Notes: generated by a model not told the origin, from the letters alone. Shown: positions 26,203 through 36,589, counted from the stretch's first letter. The stretch is 37,822 nucleotides of DNA from DATEZO01 sp035255485 (GCA_035255485.1 DATEZO010000129.1:1-37822), one strand, 5' to 3'. A program made the numbers and translations.

Positions 26203-28863
26203 TCATCTACGGTCTCGCCCTGCCGGCCACAACACCGCGAGCTCTTCGATTCGAACTGATTCAAATTGCAAATCGATCTGTGCCAAAAGTGAAGGTGCGG
26301 CAGCCATTGCAGCGGACACCCATTCCGGTGGCGGCGATTCAACGGCGATCATGATCTCAGTTGTAATCTCAGGTTTTAGATTGCAATTATTTAATAGGCG
26401 AAGAACTTCCCAGTCACGCAGGAGGGCCAACCCCGAGCCCTCTCCCGCGATCCCAACGACTACGCGCCGTGACTGGCCCGCATAATCGGTCACTCGGCTA
26501 GAAACGCTGATGACCAACAGCGGAGAACTCAATCCCTCCACAATACAGAACGCCCCATTGAGGCGGCGAGCTTGGTGCAGAGCCTTTTCCATCACTGGAT
26601 GGCCAATACCCATCAAGTCGCCGGTACTTGCTTGGGCCGTGCGGTCGAAGAGAAGGTTGTCATATGCCCGTTTGATAGCGTGGCTGGTCAACCACTCATC
26701 GGGCGTCTTGAACGACAGCGCTAATGTTTCAACCTTTGCGCGCCGCCGATTGAACGTGAGGGCATTTTGAAAGAAAGGTAACAGATCAGGCAGATCCACG
26801 GGAGGCACATCTCTCAACGCCGAAAGGTCGAAGCTCTCGGCATGGCCAACGAGTTCTCTTACTGTCTGAATGGCAGACGCGCCTCCCAAAGTACCGCAGG
26901 CTTGATCGAACCACGCATCCAACTTCTCACGTTGGACACCTGTGGAGCCGGCGAACAACTCTTCGAAGAGACGCTCATTGGTCATCCCTAGGACTAGTTG
27001 CATCAGGTCTTCAGGCTCGTCCATTGCCGAACCAATAGCCCGCATGATGCTGTTCAGTTTCTGCTCGAGCTTATCCCATATCATGGACTCCACCGTGTCA
27101 GGATTACGGAGTGAGACCACTTGTACAGGGCGCGTTTGCCCATATCGGTTTAGGCGACCTACGCGTTGATGCAAGCGCATCGGATTCCATGGCAAATCCA
27201 CGTGGATTAGTGCGCTGCAGCGCGTCTGGAGATCAATTCCTTCGCCCCCAGCCTCTGTCGAGACGAGAAACCGCAGCCGACCGGCATTGAAGGCATCGCA
27301 GGTGTCTTCGCGCCGCGCAACCATCTGAGTGACCCGGCCGTCTGGCATTCGAATACCCTCAAGCCGGTTGTCGCCGTTCATGAAGCCAACACACCCCTGC
27401 CCAAACTCCGCTGTCAACGCGCTTACAACAAGAGCTTGTGTGCGTTTATATTCTGTAAACAGCAAGACTGGCTCAGTGGAAAATCGTGCCTTGATCACAT
27501 CAAGGATGCGAAGAACACGGGTTTCTTGGGTCACTGCCTCGCCTGCTGCCACCAGGTCATCAAGGTGACGTCCTTCGTCCTCGACCAGTTGAAGTCGATC
27601 GCGCTTTGCGGCACGTAGCCAGTCAGCGAACGATTGCTCCATCTCGTCAGCGCCTATCCCTGCAGCGGACTCCAATTCGGCCCGTGACTGCGCCGCCTCT
27701 TTTTCTAGTCTGCCCTGGCGAGTCTTTAGAGCGGCAACCACGGCGGCAATCGAGCTTGAGGCGAGCTTTTGTAGCGCTATCAGGACCAGAATAACTCGCC
27801 CACTCTCCTGCTTACCTAATGAAGTGGCGTAGGCCTTGCCAGCGACAATGAATTCTGACATCAACCGATAGAAGGCCTCTTCAGGCGGTGTGTAACGGAA
27901 AATCTCCGGATACTGCTCGACGGGCTTGAATAGCCTTTGACCTTTCATGTCAGTGGCCTTCTGTTTGGCGTTCCTTATCAAATAACGAGGCAACGCGCTT
28001 AGCATAGCTGCTTCGCTATTCTTTGGCCCAAACACTTCGGGATCTAAGAGGCTCATCAATGACCAGAAGCCGTAGTTCTTGCCTCTATGCGGTGTTCCGC
28101 TGAAGAAAACACACGAAGTGATCTTGCCCGCGGCCTGAAGCGTCTCTACGAGCTCAAAGCCCAATGTTTTTCCGGACTCCTCCTCTGCATTCAGATGGTG
28201 AGCCTCGTCGACGATGACAATATCCCAAGGTGCTGCGTCGAGTAATCGTTCATGGCGTCCTTTTCGATCAGCGCGCAGGGTGGGTAAGGAAGCAATAACA
28301 ATCGGATGGATTCCCCAGAAATCGGATCGTTCGCTATCCAAGTCGGTGTGATATACCGCAGCCCGTATATCAAACATTTTCTTCATACGGTACTGCCATT
28401 GTTCGACCAACTTTGCAGGTGCCAGGATCAACACTCTCTGGACCTTCCGATTCGCCAGCAACGGCCACAAAAGCAAACCCGCTTCAATGGTCTTACCCAT
28501 CCCCACGTCATCGCCGATCAACAGCCGAAGAGGCCAACTGCGTAGTGCACGGTGGCATACCCATAATTGGTGTGGCAACAACGAGATCCGCGAACGAGTA
28601 AACACCCCCCACGCATCGTTGACTGACGTAATTGTCTCCGCCTGGACTCTCAGTGCCACTTCCAACGATGGAGCGAGCCGCATCTGATGTACCGCGTCAG
28701 TGACTGAGGTAACGGACTCTAGTTCAACTGTGAACACCTGTTCGATGCCATGCGCGAATCGGACAACGCTGGTATCACGGTCCGTCATCATGACAATTCC
28801 TTGTCCATGCCGCACATGCATAACCGATGCCCCTGGCGACGGCATTGGCTTTGAATCAGTCAT
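26203..28863 (-). CDS. SNF2/RapA-type helicase with N-terminal SH3-like domain (886 aa)
   Basis: The ATPase has Walker A GDDVGMGKT (117-125), motif II DEAHH (219-223), an FFSGTPHRG motif III, a VSTEAGGEGIDLQ motif V and QRVGRLNR motif VI (566-573), as in SNF2/RapA translocases and the DISARM protein DrmD. Residues 15-50 (MHVRHGQGIVMM ... VVRF) resemble the small SH3-like fold in CarD- and TRCF-type proteins; this is inference. The ATG overlaps the stop of the giant GHKL gene upstream (ATGA), so the two are co-translated and probably work together. No methyltransferase or DrmA/B/C homologue is adjacent, so this is not a complete DISARM. It likely acts as a double-stranded DNA translocase. Confidence 0.85.
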   Translation of the reverse strand: MTDSKPMPSPGASVMHVRHGQGIVMMTDRDTSVVRFAHGIEQVFTVELESVTSVTDAVHQMRLAPSLEVALRVQAETITSVNDAWGVFTRSRISLLPHQLWVCHRALRSWPLRLLIGDDVGMGKTIEAGLLLWPLLANRKVQRVLILAPAKLVEQWQYRMKKMFDIRAAVYHTDLDSERSDFWGIHPIVIASLPTLRADRKGRHERLLDAAPWDIVIVDEAHHLNAEEESGKTLGFELVETLQAAGKITSCVFFSGTPHRGKNYGFWSLMSLLDPEVFGPKNSEAAMLSALPRYLIRNAKQKATDMKGQRLFKPVEQYPEIFRYTPPEEAFYRLMSEFIVAGKAYATSLGKQESGRVILVLIALQKLASSSIAAVVAALKTRQGRLEKEAAQSRAELESAAGIGADEMEQSFADWLRAAKRDRLQLVEDEGRHLDDLVAAGEAVTQETRVLRILDVIKARFSTEPVLLFTEYKRTQALVVSALTAEFGQGCVGFMNGDNRLEGIRMPDGRVTQMVARREDTCDAFNAGRLRFLVSTEAGGEGIDLQTRCSALIHVDLPWNPMRLHQRVGRLNRYGQTRPVQVVSLRNPDTVESMIWDKLEQKLNSIMRAIGSAMDEPEDLMQLVLGMTNERLFEELFAGSTGVQREKLDAWFDQACGTLGGASAIQTVRELVGHAESFDLSALRDVPPVDLPDLLPFFQNALTFNRRRAKVETLALSFKTPDEWLTSHAIKRAYDNLLFDRTAQASTGDLMGIGHPVMEKALHQARRLNGAFCIVEGLSSPLLVISVSSRVTDYAGQSRRVVVGIAGEGSGLALLRDWEVLRLLNNCNLKPEITTEIMIAVESPPPEWVSAAMAAAPSLLAQIDLQFESVRIEELAVLWPAGRDRR

Positions 28864-31800
28864 TGCAGTTCCTCGTCAATTAAGGATTCTTCCTCGTCGC
28901 CGTACCATTGTTCGTTCCGCGCCCAAGCCAATACCTCTTGCTGCAGCTGCGGACTGGTGGCAAGCAACTGCAGCGGAATGTCGTAGTCACCGTTAAAGCG
29001 TGCATTTTCCTCTCCGAGCTCGCCAACCAGAACTTCATAAATTTCCTGGCTCGTCTGCAGCCCCTCGAATCCCATTTGCGCCATTAGCGTAAGTACGCTG
29101 CTCCGCGGCATATACGCAAAACTTTCAGCCACGCCCGTATTTAGGACGTTTACCCGCAATAGTTCCCGAATAACGAGATTTTGTCCCAGTCGCAGCATTC
29201 CGCTTAAAGTCGGAGCTTCGATGCCCGATCCAGTGAGAGATGCGTCCATGGATGGAGACAAGAGCTCGGCCACTTGATCCGCAGACCGCATATCGATCGT
29301 TTGGAAGATTTGGACATAGACGTCCAGCCACCGCGCTACGCGATACAGACGAGGGAAACTATCCATCCACTGTTCGAAGAGCGGAGTGGTCATTTGTGCT
29401 TCCCCATACTCGCGGAGAATATCCATCCATGCTTGCGGCACCGCATCAGGATCCACATGACAAACCGTCTCCCACCAGCCATGTGTGTGCAAGAACACCA
29501 AGAAACCCCGATGTTGCTCGTCGGTCACTCGACCGTACCTGCGGAAAATCGCTAGGGCGAACAGTGTCATCCAAGCCGTTCGATTGAACGGTTCGTCCGC
29601 TAGGAGTCGGCGGTCGACGTGAGCTGGCCATAGATTGCTTTCGTAATCCGGCAAACGCCTGTCACGTTCCTGCTGCCACCAACGGTGAATTGTTGGCAGG
29701 TCGAGCACCTCGGCAGCGAATTCCCCCGCCTGCGCGTCGTCTGCAGACAGACCAAGTTTGGCCAACAGTGAGCAACGATCCTCGTGCGGCAGGTCCTGCA
29801 ATGCCTCATGTTCCATGCTGAGACCGAAGATCCACCCGCCTTCGTAACTGCGCCTTCGAATCAGTTCCATCACCGGACTGTACTGATTCCTCAGCAACCA
29901 GTGCACAGCAGCCGATTGGGCTCCCCCGCCTGAAGCCGATAGACACCAACTTGCAAAATTTGTCCAATCGATCTGAAACGACGGCAGGTATCCATGGATT
30001 ACCTCCCAAGCAGGACTATTCCGCTCATACGCGGTATCCAGCAGCGCACTATCCGGAGCAAACTGATGCAAGAGGTCCAAGTTCTGTACATTTCCGTGAA
30101 GCACGTTTGTGATTGCATGCCAAGCAGCTGAGCGTGTACGAATCGTTGTACTTCTTAGCACTTCACGCCAACCATAATCTTCCATCAACCCTTTTGGCCA
30201 TGAAAAAATAACCTTGGACAAATGCTCGATTGCTTCCAGACTCAATTGGTCATCCGACAATGCCTTCATCACGATAGTGCGATCCAGCTCAGGCAGCGGC
30301 TGCGGTTCATTACATGCGCCAGACCTTCGAAGCCAGTTCGACACTTCTTCGGCACACCATCCTTCACATGGATACAACGCAAGGAAAGCAGGCCAAGCCT
30401 GAAGTGCCGGCAAGGTGTCGCCAAGTCGATCAAGTTTGACAACAAGGCATAGCTGATCAAGTTTGACGAACCCGCTAGCCTCGCCCACCATGCCATTAGC
30501 AATCCTGTCCCTCTTCTCGACCGATCGTTGAAAGAGACGCACCACAAAGTCATTAATCAAGTGCAAGTCTTCAGCGGCCTCGTCGCTAGGCTCGTCGCCG
30601 AAGAGGTTATTCCAGAAACTGAACCAAAAGCTTGCCCCTGACGTTTGCGTAGAACACCCAAGTTCAGCAGAAAGCGCGCGCCAGTCATTTTCTACGCGAA
30701 GCTGTAACGCCACAACCGATGCAACCAGATCGTCTGCAATTGATCGAGCCAGCTCTCTGTTGCGTAAGGCGGCTCGGCCTAAGGCCAAACTGGCGCGTCC
30801 CGTATCGATTTGAAAACCAGCGTTGATTACCATCCCCTTTGCCGCCGGCCCACGCGTCGGCGCAGTCACCCAGACCGCCGGCACAGCTGGTTTAGCGCCA
30901 TCATCAAATGCAATAACACCAGTAGCGTCCATCCTTAAGGCGATGGCAGCATCCTGAGAACGCAGTACAAGCAACCGGGATTGACTATGACCAGTCGCAG
31001 TCGGCAACTGCACTAAGGCCGTCTCCACGCGACCGACACCCGCCTCCAGTATCAACTTGGGCGACCAAACGTGCGACTCTTCTCCGATCTGAATGCGTTT
31101 AATATGACGTGAGAATACCGTCGCCAAGCCGGCCAAAGCGATGAATCGCTTCGCAAGATCCACCTGCGTTTCACGCGACTCTAACGGCAACTCAATCAAG
31201 GTGCCGCGAAGCCCCAGTACGCTAGTCGCTTGCTGCTCTCGGTAGAACTGTCGAGTCGCTGCGCTGACCTGCCAGCGCTGAGGAAGACATCCAGCAATAA
31301 CCTCAAAACACAGATCACCGCTCCATACACGTGGCTTGTCAGTTGCCAGAAGTACGCTTTTGAAACCCAGTCCAAATTTTCCAGTCACGTCTTCTTCATC
31401 GTCTTTCGACGAGGCGCCTAGCATCAGCATTCGTTCAAGATCGTTGGAAAAGTCGGGTCGATAGCCGGCGTATCGGCCGGCATAGTTGATTGGTCGCCCC
31501 CAGTGCATGAACCGTACCATGCGGTCACCACACTGCATCAGGAAGCGCCCGATGGTCATTGGATCAAAGGTCGCACGCTCTTCTGCTTGCTGCAGCTGCT
31601 GGAACTCAGATACAGCGTCATCCGCATTTTGGAATATCTCGAACGGTATGCTGGCAACTTCGTATTGGTTGTGTGCCACACGTTCTCGTATTCCCGATAG
31701 CAACGCTTCTTGAACCTCGCAGTCAGTCTCAACCAACTGAACTAGATGCAGGAGCGCCTTGTCTATGCTGTCTTGCGGTCCGACCGTGCTACGGCGCGCC

Positions 31801-34800
31801 TGTTTTGCGCTTGCAAAATCCCGCCGAGCACTATCCATGGCGGCAAGCGCGACGCTAATCTTTGCGCCCTTGCTTGCTCGGCCCAACTGCCGCAACAACT
31901 GCGGCAGACCGTCAAGGATCAACCCTCTGGCAACGTCAAGGGTAACTTGGTCCGCCTTCTCAAACAGCCCCCACAGCGCCGATAAGTTGGCATGCGGCTG
32001 GTTGTATAGCAGCGCCAGCATTTCCTCCGCCGTACGCTGAAGAATGGATTTCTGCTCATCCAAGTCATAATCAAGCAAGGTTTCCGGTGGACGAAGGCTA
32101 ACAATCACCCCATTACCTGCCTGCCACCACATTTTCCCCGCAAGCAGTGTCGCAGCTTGGCTTACAGGTAATAACGTAACTTTGATTGGGTCATCAAGTA
32201 TCGAAAGGACGCTAACCGTGTCCCCGGCCACGATTTTCAGTGTGGGCTTTAGAACGAGTAGCGCCTGTTCCACCGACTTGCCGCCCATCCACCGTAATCG
32301 CCGGTCTGGGCCGTCCTCGTATCCAGGATCCTTCCATCCGAGACAGTTGAGGTAGTCCTCGTATGCGATGCTGCCGAGCCAGCTCTTTGCCAATGCCGTA
32401 ACCGCTTGACCAAAGAGTCCGATCACTGCACCGGCCGCAGGCTGCACGCTACTGCATGCCAGCGGTTCAAACGCAGTCTCGAGTTCCCGCACAAGAGTCG
32501 CTCCGTCCCATCCAATAACGTCTGTAGGATCGGAGACCGCAATGCCTTGAGGTGTGTCGATGTTGGTTGTGATCACGTCCCTCAGCACATTTGCAACGGT
32601 CTCATCCAACGATTGGGACTTCTCTACACCAGCCACGCCGTAAACCAAGTTGACTGCCAGCTGCCATGTTCCGGCTGCCGACAAAAGCGACATTGAGCGT
32701 AGCCGCGATCTAGTGTCGGATGCATTCTCACTGAGGCGAAGTTCCTGCAAATAGAGTGCATACAGTTCGCGTACATTGAAGTCGGATCCCATGTGCTGGA
32801 GTTCATCAAGTACGCATTGCACTTGTTCGGCGGACAACTGCGAGGCGACTTCCGGCATCAGATGAGTTGAAACCGCCTCCTCACTAGTCACATCCGAAGC
32901 CTTTTCCAACATGCCCCATGCGGGCAAGCTCGTCAGACGACTCAGAATTCCCCTGTACTTCGATCCTCCATCCGGCAACTTGGCGAACGATCGGCCGATG
33001 GAAAGATTAGTCGCAGACATCATTTGGCCAAGAACCGGCAGCGCGCGGTCACCACTTGCTACCTGTGCGGCCAAATATGGGAAACCGGGGTGCCGTTGCA
33101 CCTCGTATTCCAAGTCATCTAAGCCCGCGAAGGCATATCCGCATTGATTTGCAAGTTTAGCAATTTCCGGTTGAAGTCCTTTTAAACAAATTAGGCTGTC
33201 GAGCGCAATGCCTTGTCCGTTCTTTAACGGTAGCCAGGCAATCGTCTTCCATTCCGGGAATGGTCGATACTTCAACTCATCATCAATCGAAATTTGATCA
33301 AGTAGGAAGCGCCAATACTGAGTTGGTTGTGGAGATCGCAGCACGATCCGAGCAGCTGCGAATGAAGTCCAATTCGGGATCCAGCGGGTTTGATTCCGCT
33401 GATGCACCTCATCTCCGGAGTGTTCAATAAACCGCTGGCCATGCTCGATACCGTAAGGCAAGGATGGTATGAAGCCAAGATGGCAAGATCCATCTACGTG
33501 GCCGAAACCTCCTTGGCTATCTCGATGTAGTGGTAGCTGGCGCCAGACATTCTCATCTACAACTCGTCCGAGGATCGCGTCACGATCCTCCGTAGAGAAT
33601 TCCTCTGCTTTAACACGAGCAAAGTCGTTACAGACTCGAAGCCGGTTAATAACTGATCCCTCATCTACGGTGCGAATGTTTAGTGCCTTTGAGCATTTGT
33701 CCGGGATTGAGGCACATAAGTCATTGGTTAGCACGTTCCAGGAGGTGTCCGAAACCATGCGCCAGAGCTTGACCCAAGGCGAATGTTGACTGGATGGATC
33801 CTTCCATAGTATCTGGCTGTCTCTGTAGTGTTCTTTCGATCCATGAAGCAGGTAACGCAAACCTTGAACGATTTCCGGGTCGGTTAGATCAACATTACCG
33901 GCCAAGGCCAGAAGCTTTCTCCGCGCTTCGATATTTCCCAACGTTGGTGCAGCGTGCGCGCTACTCACCGCCCTCAATACTGCCAACGCATCCTCGTGAG
34001 AAGGCACGTTCAGCACACCCGCTTCCCCAACTGACTGAACAAATTGTGCAATGGGAGCGCGTACTATGAGCGCCTTAACGTCGGGCAACGCCAATGACAA
34101 GTCATGCACCAGACCTAAAGGCTTATTCGGATTGCTTACTTTGAATAGCAGACAGCCCCGGTGCACCATTACCAACTCGGCCAGCGACGTAGCGATGATT
34201 TTTCCATTGCGCCCGTCGATGGACTTCAGCACTCGAAGCGAGGTATTTCGACGTAGCAATGCCGCTTGCTCTGGTTGTTCACCTGCCGCCTTAATCAGAT
34301 TATCGGCGACGTCCAAAAGCGATTCGGAATTCGTGTCTTCCCCAGTCAGCGGCGTGACTATCAATCGCGCTATGGTCTGAAGCCACTCATTCAGGTCCGA
34401 GTCGCTCGCTACGCCAGGAGACTTGTCCGGTGCGAGATCCCCGGGGAGCAACAGCGCACGCGTAGGGCGAGCCACCAGCGCGCGATAGGCCAATTCAGGC
34501 ATGGCACCTTTCGCGCTTGTATCACGCGTACCTAAACCAAAACGACGGTCAGGCGGAAGCAAGGAAACGAGCATTTTGAACAAGCTCCGGTTCCGCCGCA
34601 CGTCGGTCAGTGCGATGTTCTGAAGTGTCTTGCGTAGCGTGCTGACTATCTCATCCTGAACCCGACTAGTTTGCAGTTCGCGCTGCGACTCCATCTCCAA
34701 GAATTGGACCAAATATTCCAGGTCGGTCTCGCTTTTCAACGTCTGGGCACTCACTTCACCCAGAGCACTTAGCAAGAGCGTTGCGTCCCAGTTGTCTAAT

Positions 34801-36428
34801 GCGTCGACCAAATTAGGGGCGGAGCTATCGATAAAGACAGTGTCCTTGAAACCTGCTAGCCCCGGCAGTGTCCGCCACGGTCGCTCAAAGTCTCGGTTTG
34901 CAGGTGGCGGCAGCCGTAGCACGCGCTGCGCTGCCGGCGCCACCAATGTCCAACACGGGCCAGTTCGCTCAAGCTTCCGTACCCATCCATGGTGGAGGCA
35001 CACATGTCGTCGAAACGATGAAAAGAAGGGCACCCCGAGTCCTGCATCACCAATCGCTGCGCAGTCTTGCAGCGCTAATGTCAGCGCCCTAATCTCGTCG
35101 TCCTTGAGTCCATGAACCTTTACATATTCAGATAATGATTCAAGTAGGTGGGGCAAGACGACTTCCTGCGCCAACACTTGGTTCCAGCAGCGCAGTACCA
35201 TGGATTGTGGTGCATTGGCAGGCAGCGGTTCATGTGGCTGGTGTAGCACGTCCATATCTTCTATGCCACGCCGGCCTGCATCCACAAAGAACTGGCCATG
35301 TAAAAAGATTCGATACTCACGAGAGCTGTTAGGAATGCGTGCTTCGTAACTGAACCGCAGCTCCTCCGTAGGAAGGAACACTGCCCACTGCAGCACCAAT
35401 CGCCCCTGCCGCTTGTCCGCGTGCCCTAGGAGCACAGCGCCTTCAGGGCGAGCCTTATCAGGTACTTGACCACGTTTCCCATCCGGCAAGATTGCCATCG
35501 ATTTTGGCCAGCTGGGTGCATCGAGTAGGAGTGCCAGCGACTCAATCTTCTCGGGAGCGTATTGTTTGGCGAGGAAGCGTAGATGTTCATTGCTCGGTCG
35601 GTCATCGCAGACGATCCCATCCATCTGAATTCCGTTCGTCTCATGATCGAGACGAGTACAGCCCACGGTCATTTTCAGCCGGACGCAAAACGGTAGCAAA
35701 GACGGAGCACCACAAAAACGCACTTGCTCCAGATGCCGCAACAGTGGGAGCAGTGTACCGATGCGCTGGTCAATACCAGGCTCAGTAAAGAAATCGAGAT
35801 CCTGCCCGTCACTTTCACCGGGATAGCGATCAATAATTGCGGCAACTTTCCGTCCGTCATCAATGGCAATATGTGCGTGGGTGCGTAATGGCACCCATAA
35901 CATGAACCAAGTGGCTTCCGGTTTTACCTCAGCTTGTGAGTCGGCAACCGCTTTTAAGCAAGCGAGATCGCGTTCCGTAATTGCTTCCCACTGCTCGTGC
36001 ATAGAAGTGCTGCCCGAGTCCTGCAGCCAAGGGTTTAGTATTTCTCGATACACCTGATGGCCATCGTGAGCGACATAGAAGAAGCTTTCACACAGATGAA
36101 AGACGCTCTTCATCCCGAGTCCAAACTTGCCGATTGCTCCGGACTCTGCTGCCTTCCCGTTTAGGCCAAACGAGTGAATTGCCTCCCGGTCGCTCGGCAG
36201 GAAGCGCCCATTGTTCAGAACCCAGAGTGCTGGCCCTTGCAATAATAGGTGGTCTGCTGAGTTGGCAAGGCCCGCGTGGTATCCGAAGGCGAGTTCAGTC
36301 GCGCCCGCATCGTCGGCGTTCTGGACAAGCTCTTTTAGGATGGGGAAACCGCTCTTGTAGCGGTCACGAAGATTGGCTGCGATCAGGTTGATGTAATCGG
36401 TGGAAAACTTGGCCAAGAGCTTCTCCAT
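28860..36428 (-). CDS. Giant protein with two GHKL (sacsin/Hsp90-type) ATPase modules (2522 aa)
   Basis: The first GHKL module is at the N-terminus: N-box ELVQNADDA (33-41), a sacsin-like WVLNNGRFLPSD (69-80) and a glycine lid GAIGKFGLGMKSVF (97-110). A second module starts near residue 1590: FEIFQNADDA with N1601, then RFMHWGRPIN (1639-1648), where the usual Asp/Asn-rich G1 motif is altered, and GKFGLGFKSV (1683-1692). The rest is predicted helical with no recognised catalytic motif. Sacsin-type GHKL ATPases bind ATP with a lid and often act as chaperone-like switches. The ATG at 36428 lies just downstream of an inverted repeat, and the stop overlaps the SNF2 helicase start (ATGA). Relatives are annotated in genomes as proteins with a sacsin N-terminal ATPase-like domain. 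I infer a sensor or switch that governs the helicase. Confidence 0.85.
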   Translation of the reverse strand: MEKLLAKFSTDYINLIAANLRDRYKSGFPILKELVQNADDAGATELAFGYHAGLANSADHLLLQGPALWVLNNGRFLPSDREAIHSFGLNGKAAESGAIGKFGLGMKSVFHLCESFFYVAHDGHQVYREILNPWLQDSGSTSMHEQWEAITERDLACLKAVADSQAEVKPEATWFMLWVPLRTHAHIAIDDGRKVAAIIDRYPGESDGQDLDFFTEPGIDQRIGTLLPLLRHLEQVRFCGAPSLLPFCVRLKMTVGCTRLDHETNGIQMDGIVCDDRPSNEHLRFLAKQYAPEKIESLALLLDAPSWPKSMAILPDGKRGQVPDKARPEGAVLLGHADKRQGRLVLQWAVFLPTEELRFSYEARIPNSSREYRIFLHGQFFVDAGRRGIEDMDVLHQPHEPLPANAPQSMVLRCWNQVLAQEVVLPHLLESLSEYVKVHGLKDDEIRALTLALQDCAAIGDAGLGVPFFSSFRRHVCLHHGWVRKLERTGPCWTLVAPAAQRVLRLPPPANRDFERPWRTLPGLAGFKDTVFIDSSAPNLVDALDNWDATLLLSALGEVSAQTLKSETDLEYLVQFLEMESQRELQTSRVQDEIVSTLRKTLQNIALTDVRRNRSLFKMLVSLLPPDRRFGLGTRDTSAKGAMPELAYRALVARPTRALLLPGDLAPDKSPGVASDSDLNEWLQTIARLIVTPLTGEDTNSESLLDVADNLIKAAGEQPEQAALLRRNTSLRVLKSIDGRNGKIIATSLAELVMVHRGCLLFKVSNPNKPLGLVHDLSLALPDVKALIVRAPIAQFVQSVGEAGVLNVPSHEDALAVLRAVSSAHAAPTLGNIEARRKLLALAGNVDLTDPEIVQGLRYLLHGSKEHYRDSQILWKDPSSQHSPWVKLWRMVSDTSWNVLTNDLCASIPDKCSKALNIRTVDEGSVINRLRVCNDFARVKAEEFSTEDRDAILGRVVDENVWRQLPLHRDSQGGFGHVDGSCHLGFIPSLPYGIEHGQRFIEHSGDEVHQRNQTRWIPNWTSFAAARIVLRSPQPTQYWRFLLDQISIDDELKYRPFPEWKTIAWLPLKNGQGIALDSLICLKGLQPEIAKLANQCGYAFAGLDDLEYEVQRHPGFPYLAAQVASGDRALPVLGQMMSATNLSIGRSFAKLPDGGSKYRGILSRLTSLPAWGMLEKASDVTSEEAVSTHLMPEVASQLSAEQVQCVLDELQHMGSDFNVRELYALYLQELRLSENASDTRSRLRSMSLLSAAGTWQLAVNLVYGVAGVEKSQSLDETVANVLRDVITTNIDTPQGIAVSDPTDVIGWDGATLVRELETAFEPLACSSVQPAAGAVIGLFGQAVTALAKSWLGSIAYEDYLNCLGWKDPGYEDGPDRRLRWMGGKSVEQALLVLKPTLKIVAGDTVSVLSILDDPIKVTLLPVSQAATLLAGKMWWQAGNGVIVSLRPPETLLDYDLDEQKSILQRTAEEMLALLYNQPHANLSALWGLFEKADQVTLDVARGLILDGLPQLLRQLGRASKGAKISVALAAMDSARRDFASAKQARRSTVGPQDSIDKALLHLVQLVETDCEVQEALLSGIRERVAHNQYEVASIPFEIFQNADDAVSEFQQLQQAEERATFDPMTIGRFLMQCGDRMVRFMHWGRPINYAGRYAGYRPDFSNDLERMLMLGASSKDDEEDVTGKFGLGFKSVLLATDKPRVWSGDLCFEVIAGCLPQRWQVSAATRQFYREQQATSVLGLRGTLIELPLESRETQVDLAKRFIALAGLATVFSRHIKRIQIGEESHVWSPKLILEAGVGRVETALVQLPTATGHSQSRLLVLRSQDAAIALRMDATGVIAFDDGAKPAVPAVWVTAPTRGPAAKGMVINAGFQIDTGRASLALGRAALRNRELARSIADDLVASVVALQLRVENDWRALSAELGCSTQTSGASFWFSFWNNLFGDEPSDEAAEDLHLINDFVVRLFQRSVEKRDRIANGMVGEASGFVKLDQLCLVVKLDRLGDTLPALQAWPAFLALYPCEGWCAEEVSNWLRRSGACNEPQPLPELDRTIVMKALSDDQLSLEAIEHLSKVIFSWPKGLMEDYGWREVLRSTTIRTRSAAWHAITNVLHGNVQNLDLLHQFAPDSALLDTAYERNSPAWEVIHGYLPSFQIDWTNFASWCLSASGGGAQSAAVHWLLRNQYSPVMELIRRRSYEGGWIFGLSMEHEALQDLPHEDRCSLLAKLGLSADDAQAGEFAAEVLDLPTIHRWWQQERDRRLPDYESNLWPAHVDRRLLADEPFNRTAWMTLFALAIFRRYGRVTDEQHRGFLVFLHTHGWWETVCHVDPDAVPQAWMDILREYGEAQMTTPLFEQWMDSFPRLYRVARWLDVYVQIFQTIDMRSADQVAELLSPSMDASLTGSGIEAPTLSGMLRLGQNLVIRELLRVNVLNTGVAESFAYMPRSSVLTLMAQMGFEGLQTSQEIYEVLVGELGEENARFNGDYDIPLQLLATSPQLQQEVLAWARNEQWYGDEEESLIDEELQ

Positions 36429-36429
36429 T

Positions 36430-36444
36430 GCCGGTTAACCCGGC
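36430..36444. repeat. Inverted repeat just upstream of the giant GHKL gene
   Basis: Arms GCCGG (36430-36434) and CCGGC (36440-36444) flank TTAAC, two bases before the start codon on the minus strand. The hairpin would occupy the place of the ribosome binding site, and no Shine-Dalgarno sequence is visible otherwise. It could lower translation or be an operator. Confidence 0.4.
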
Positions 36445-36474
36445 TTATTTGATTTTCGATCCTTAGCGGCGAAC

Positions 36475-36495
36475 TTCGATAAGTCTCATATCGAA
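36475..36495. promoter_or_regulatory. Candidate operator: perfect dyad upstream of the GHKL-SNF2 operon
   Basis: Arms TTCGATA (36475-36481) and TATCGAA (36489-36495) are exact inverted repeats separated by seven bases. The site is 47-67 bp before the giant gene start, where a repressor or activator would act. Another TTTCGAT lies at 36454-36460. The binding protein is unknown; the AlpA-like or XRE regulator are possibilities. Confidence 0.45.
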
Positions 36496-36589
36496 CAGTA
36501 GACGAGCCAACCGACGGCGTAAGCCAAATAAACCAGCTGTCTACTGCAGCCACCTCCAATAGTATTGCAAGCACATTAACTTGCACTTG

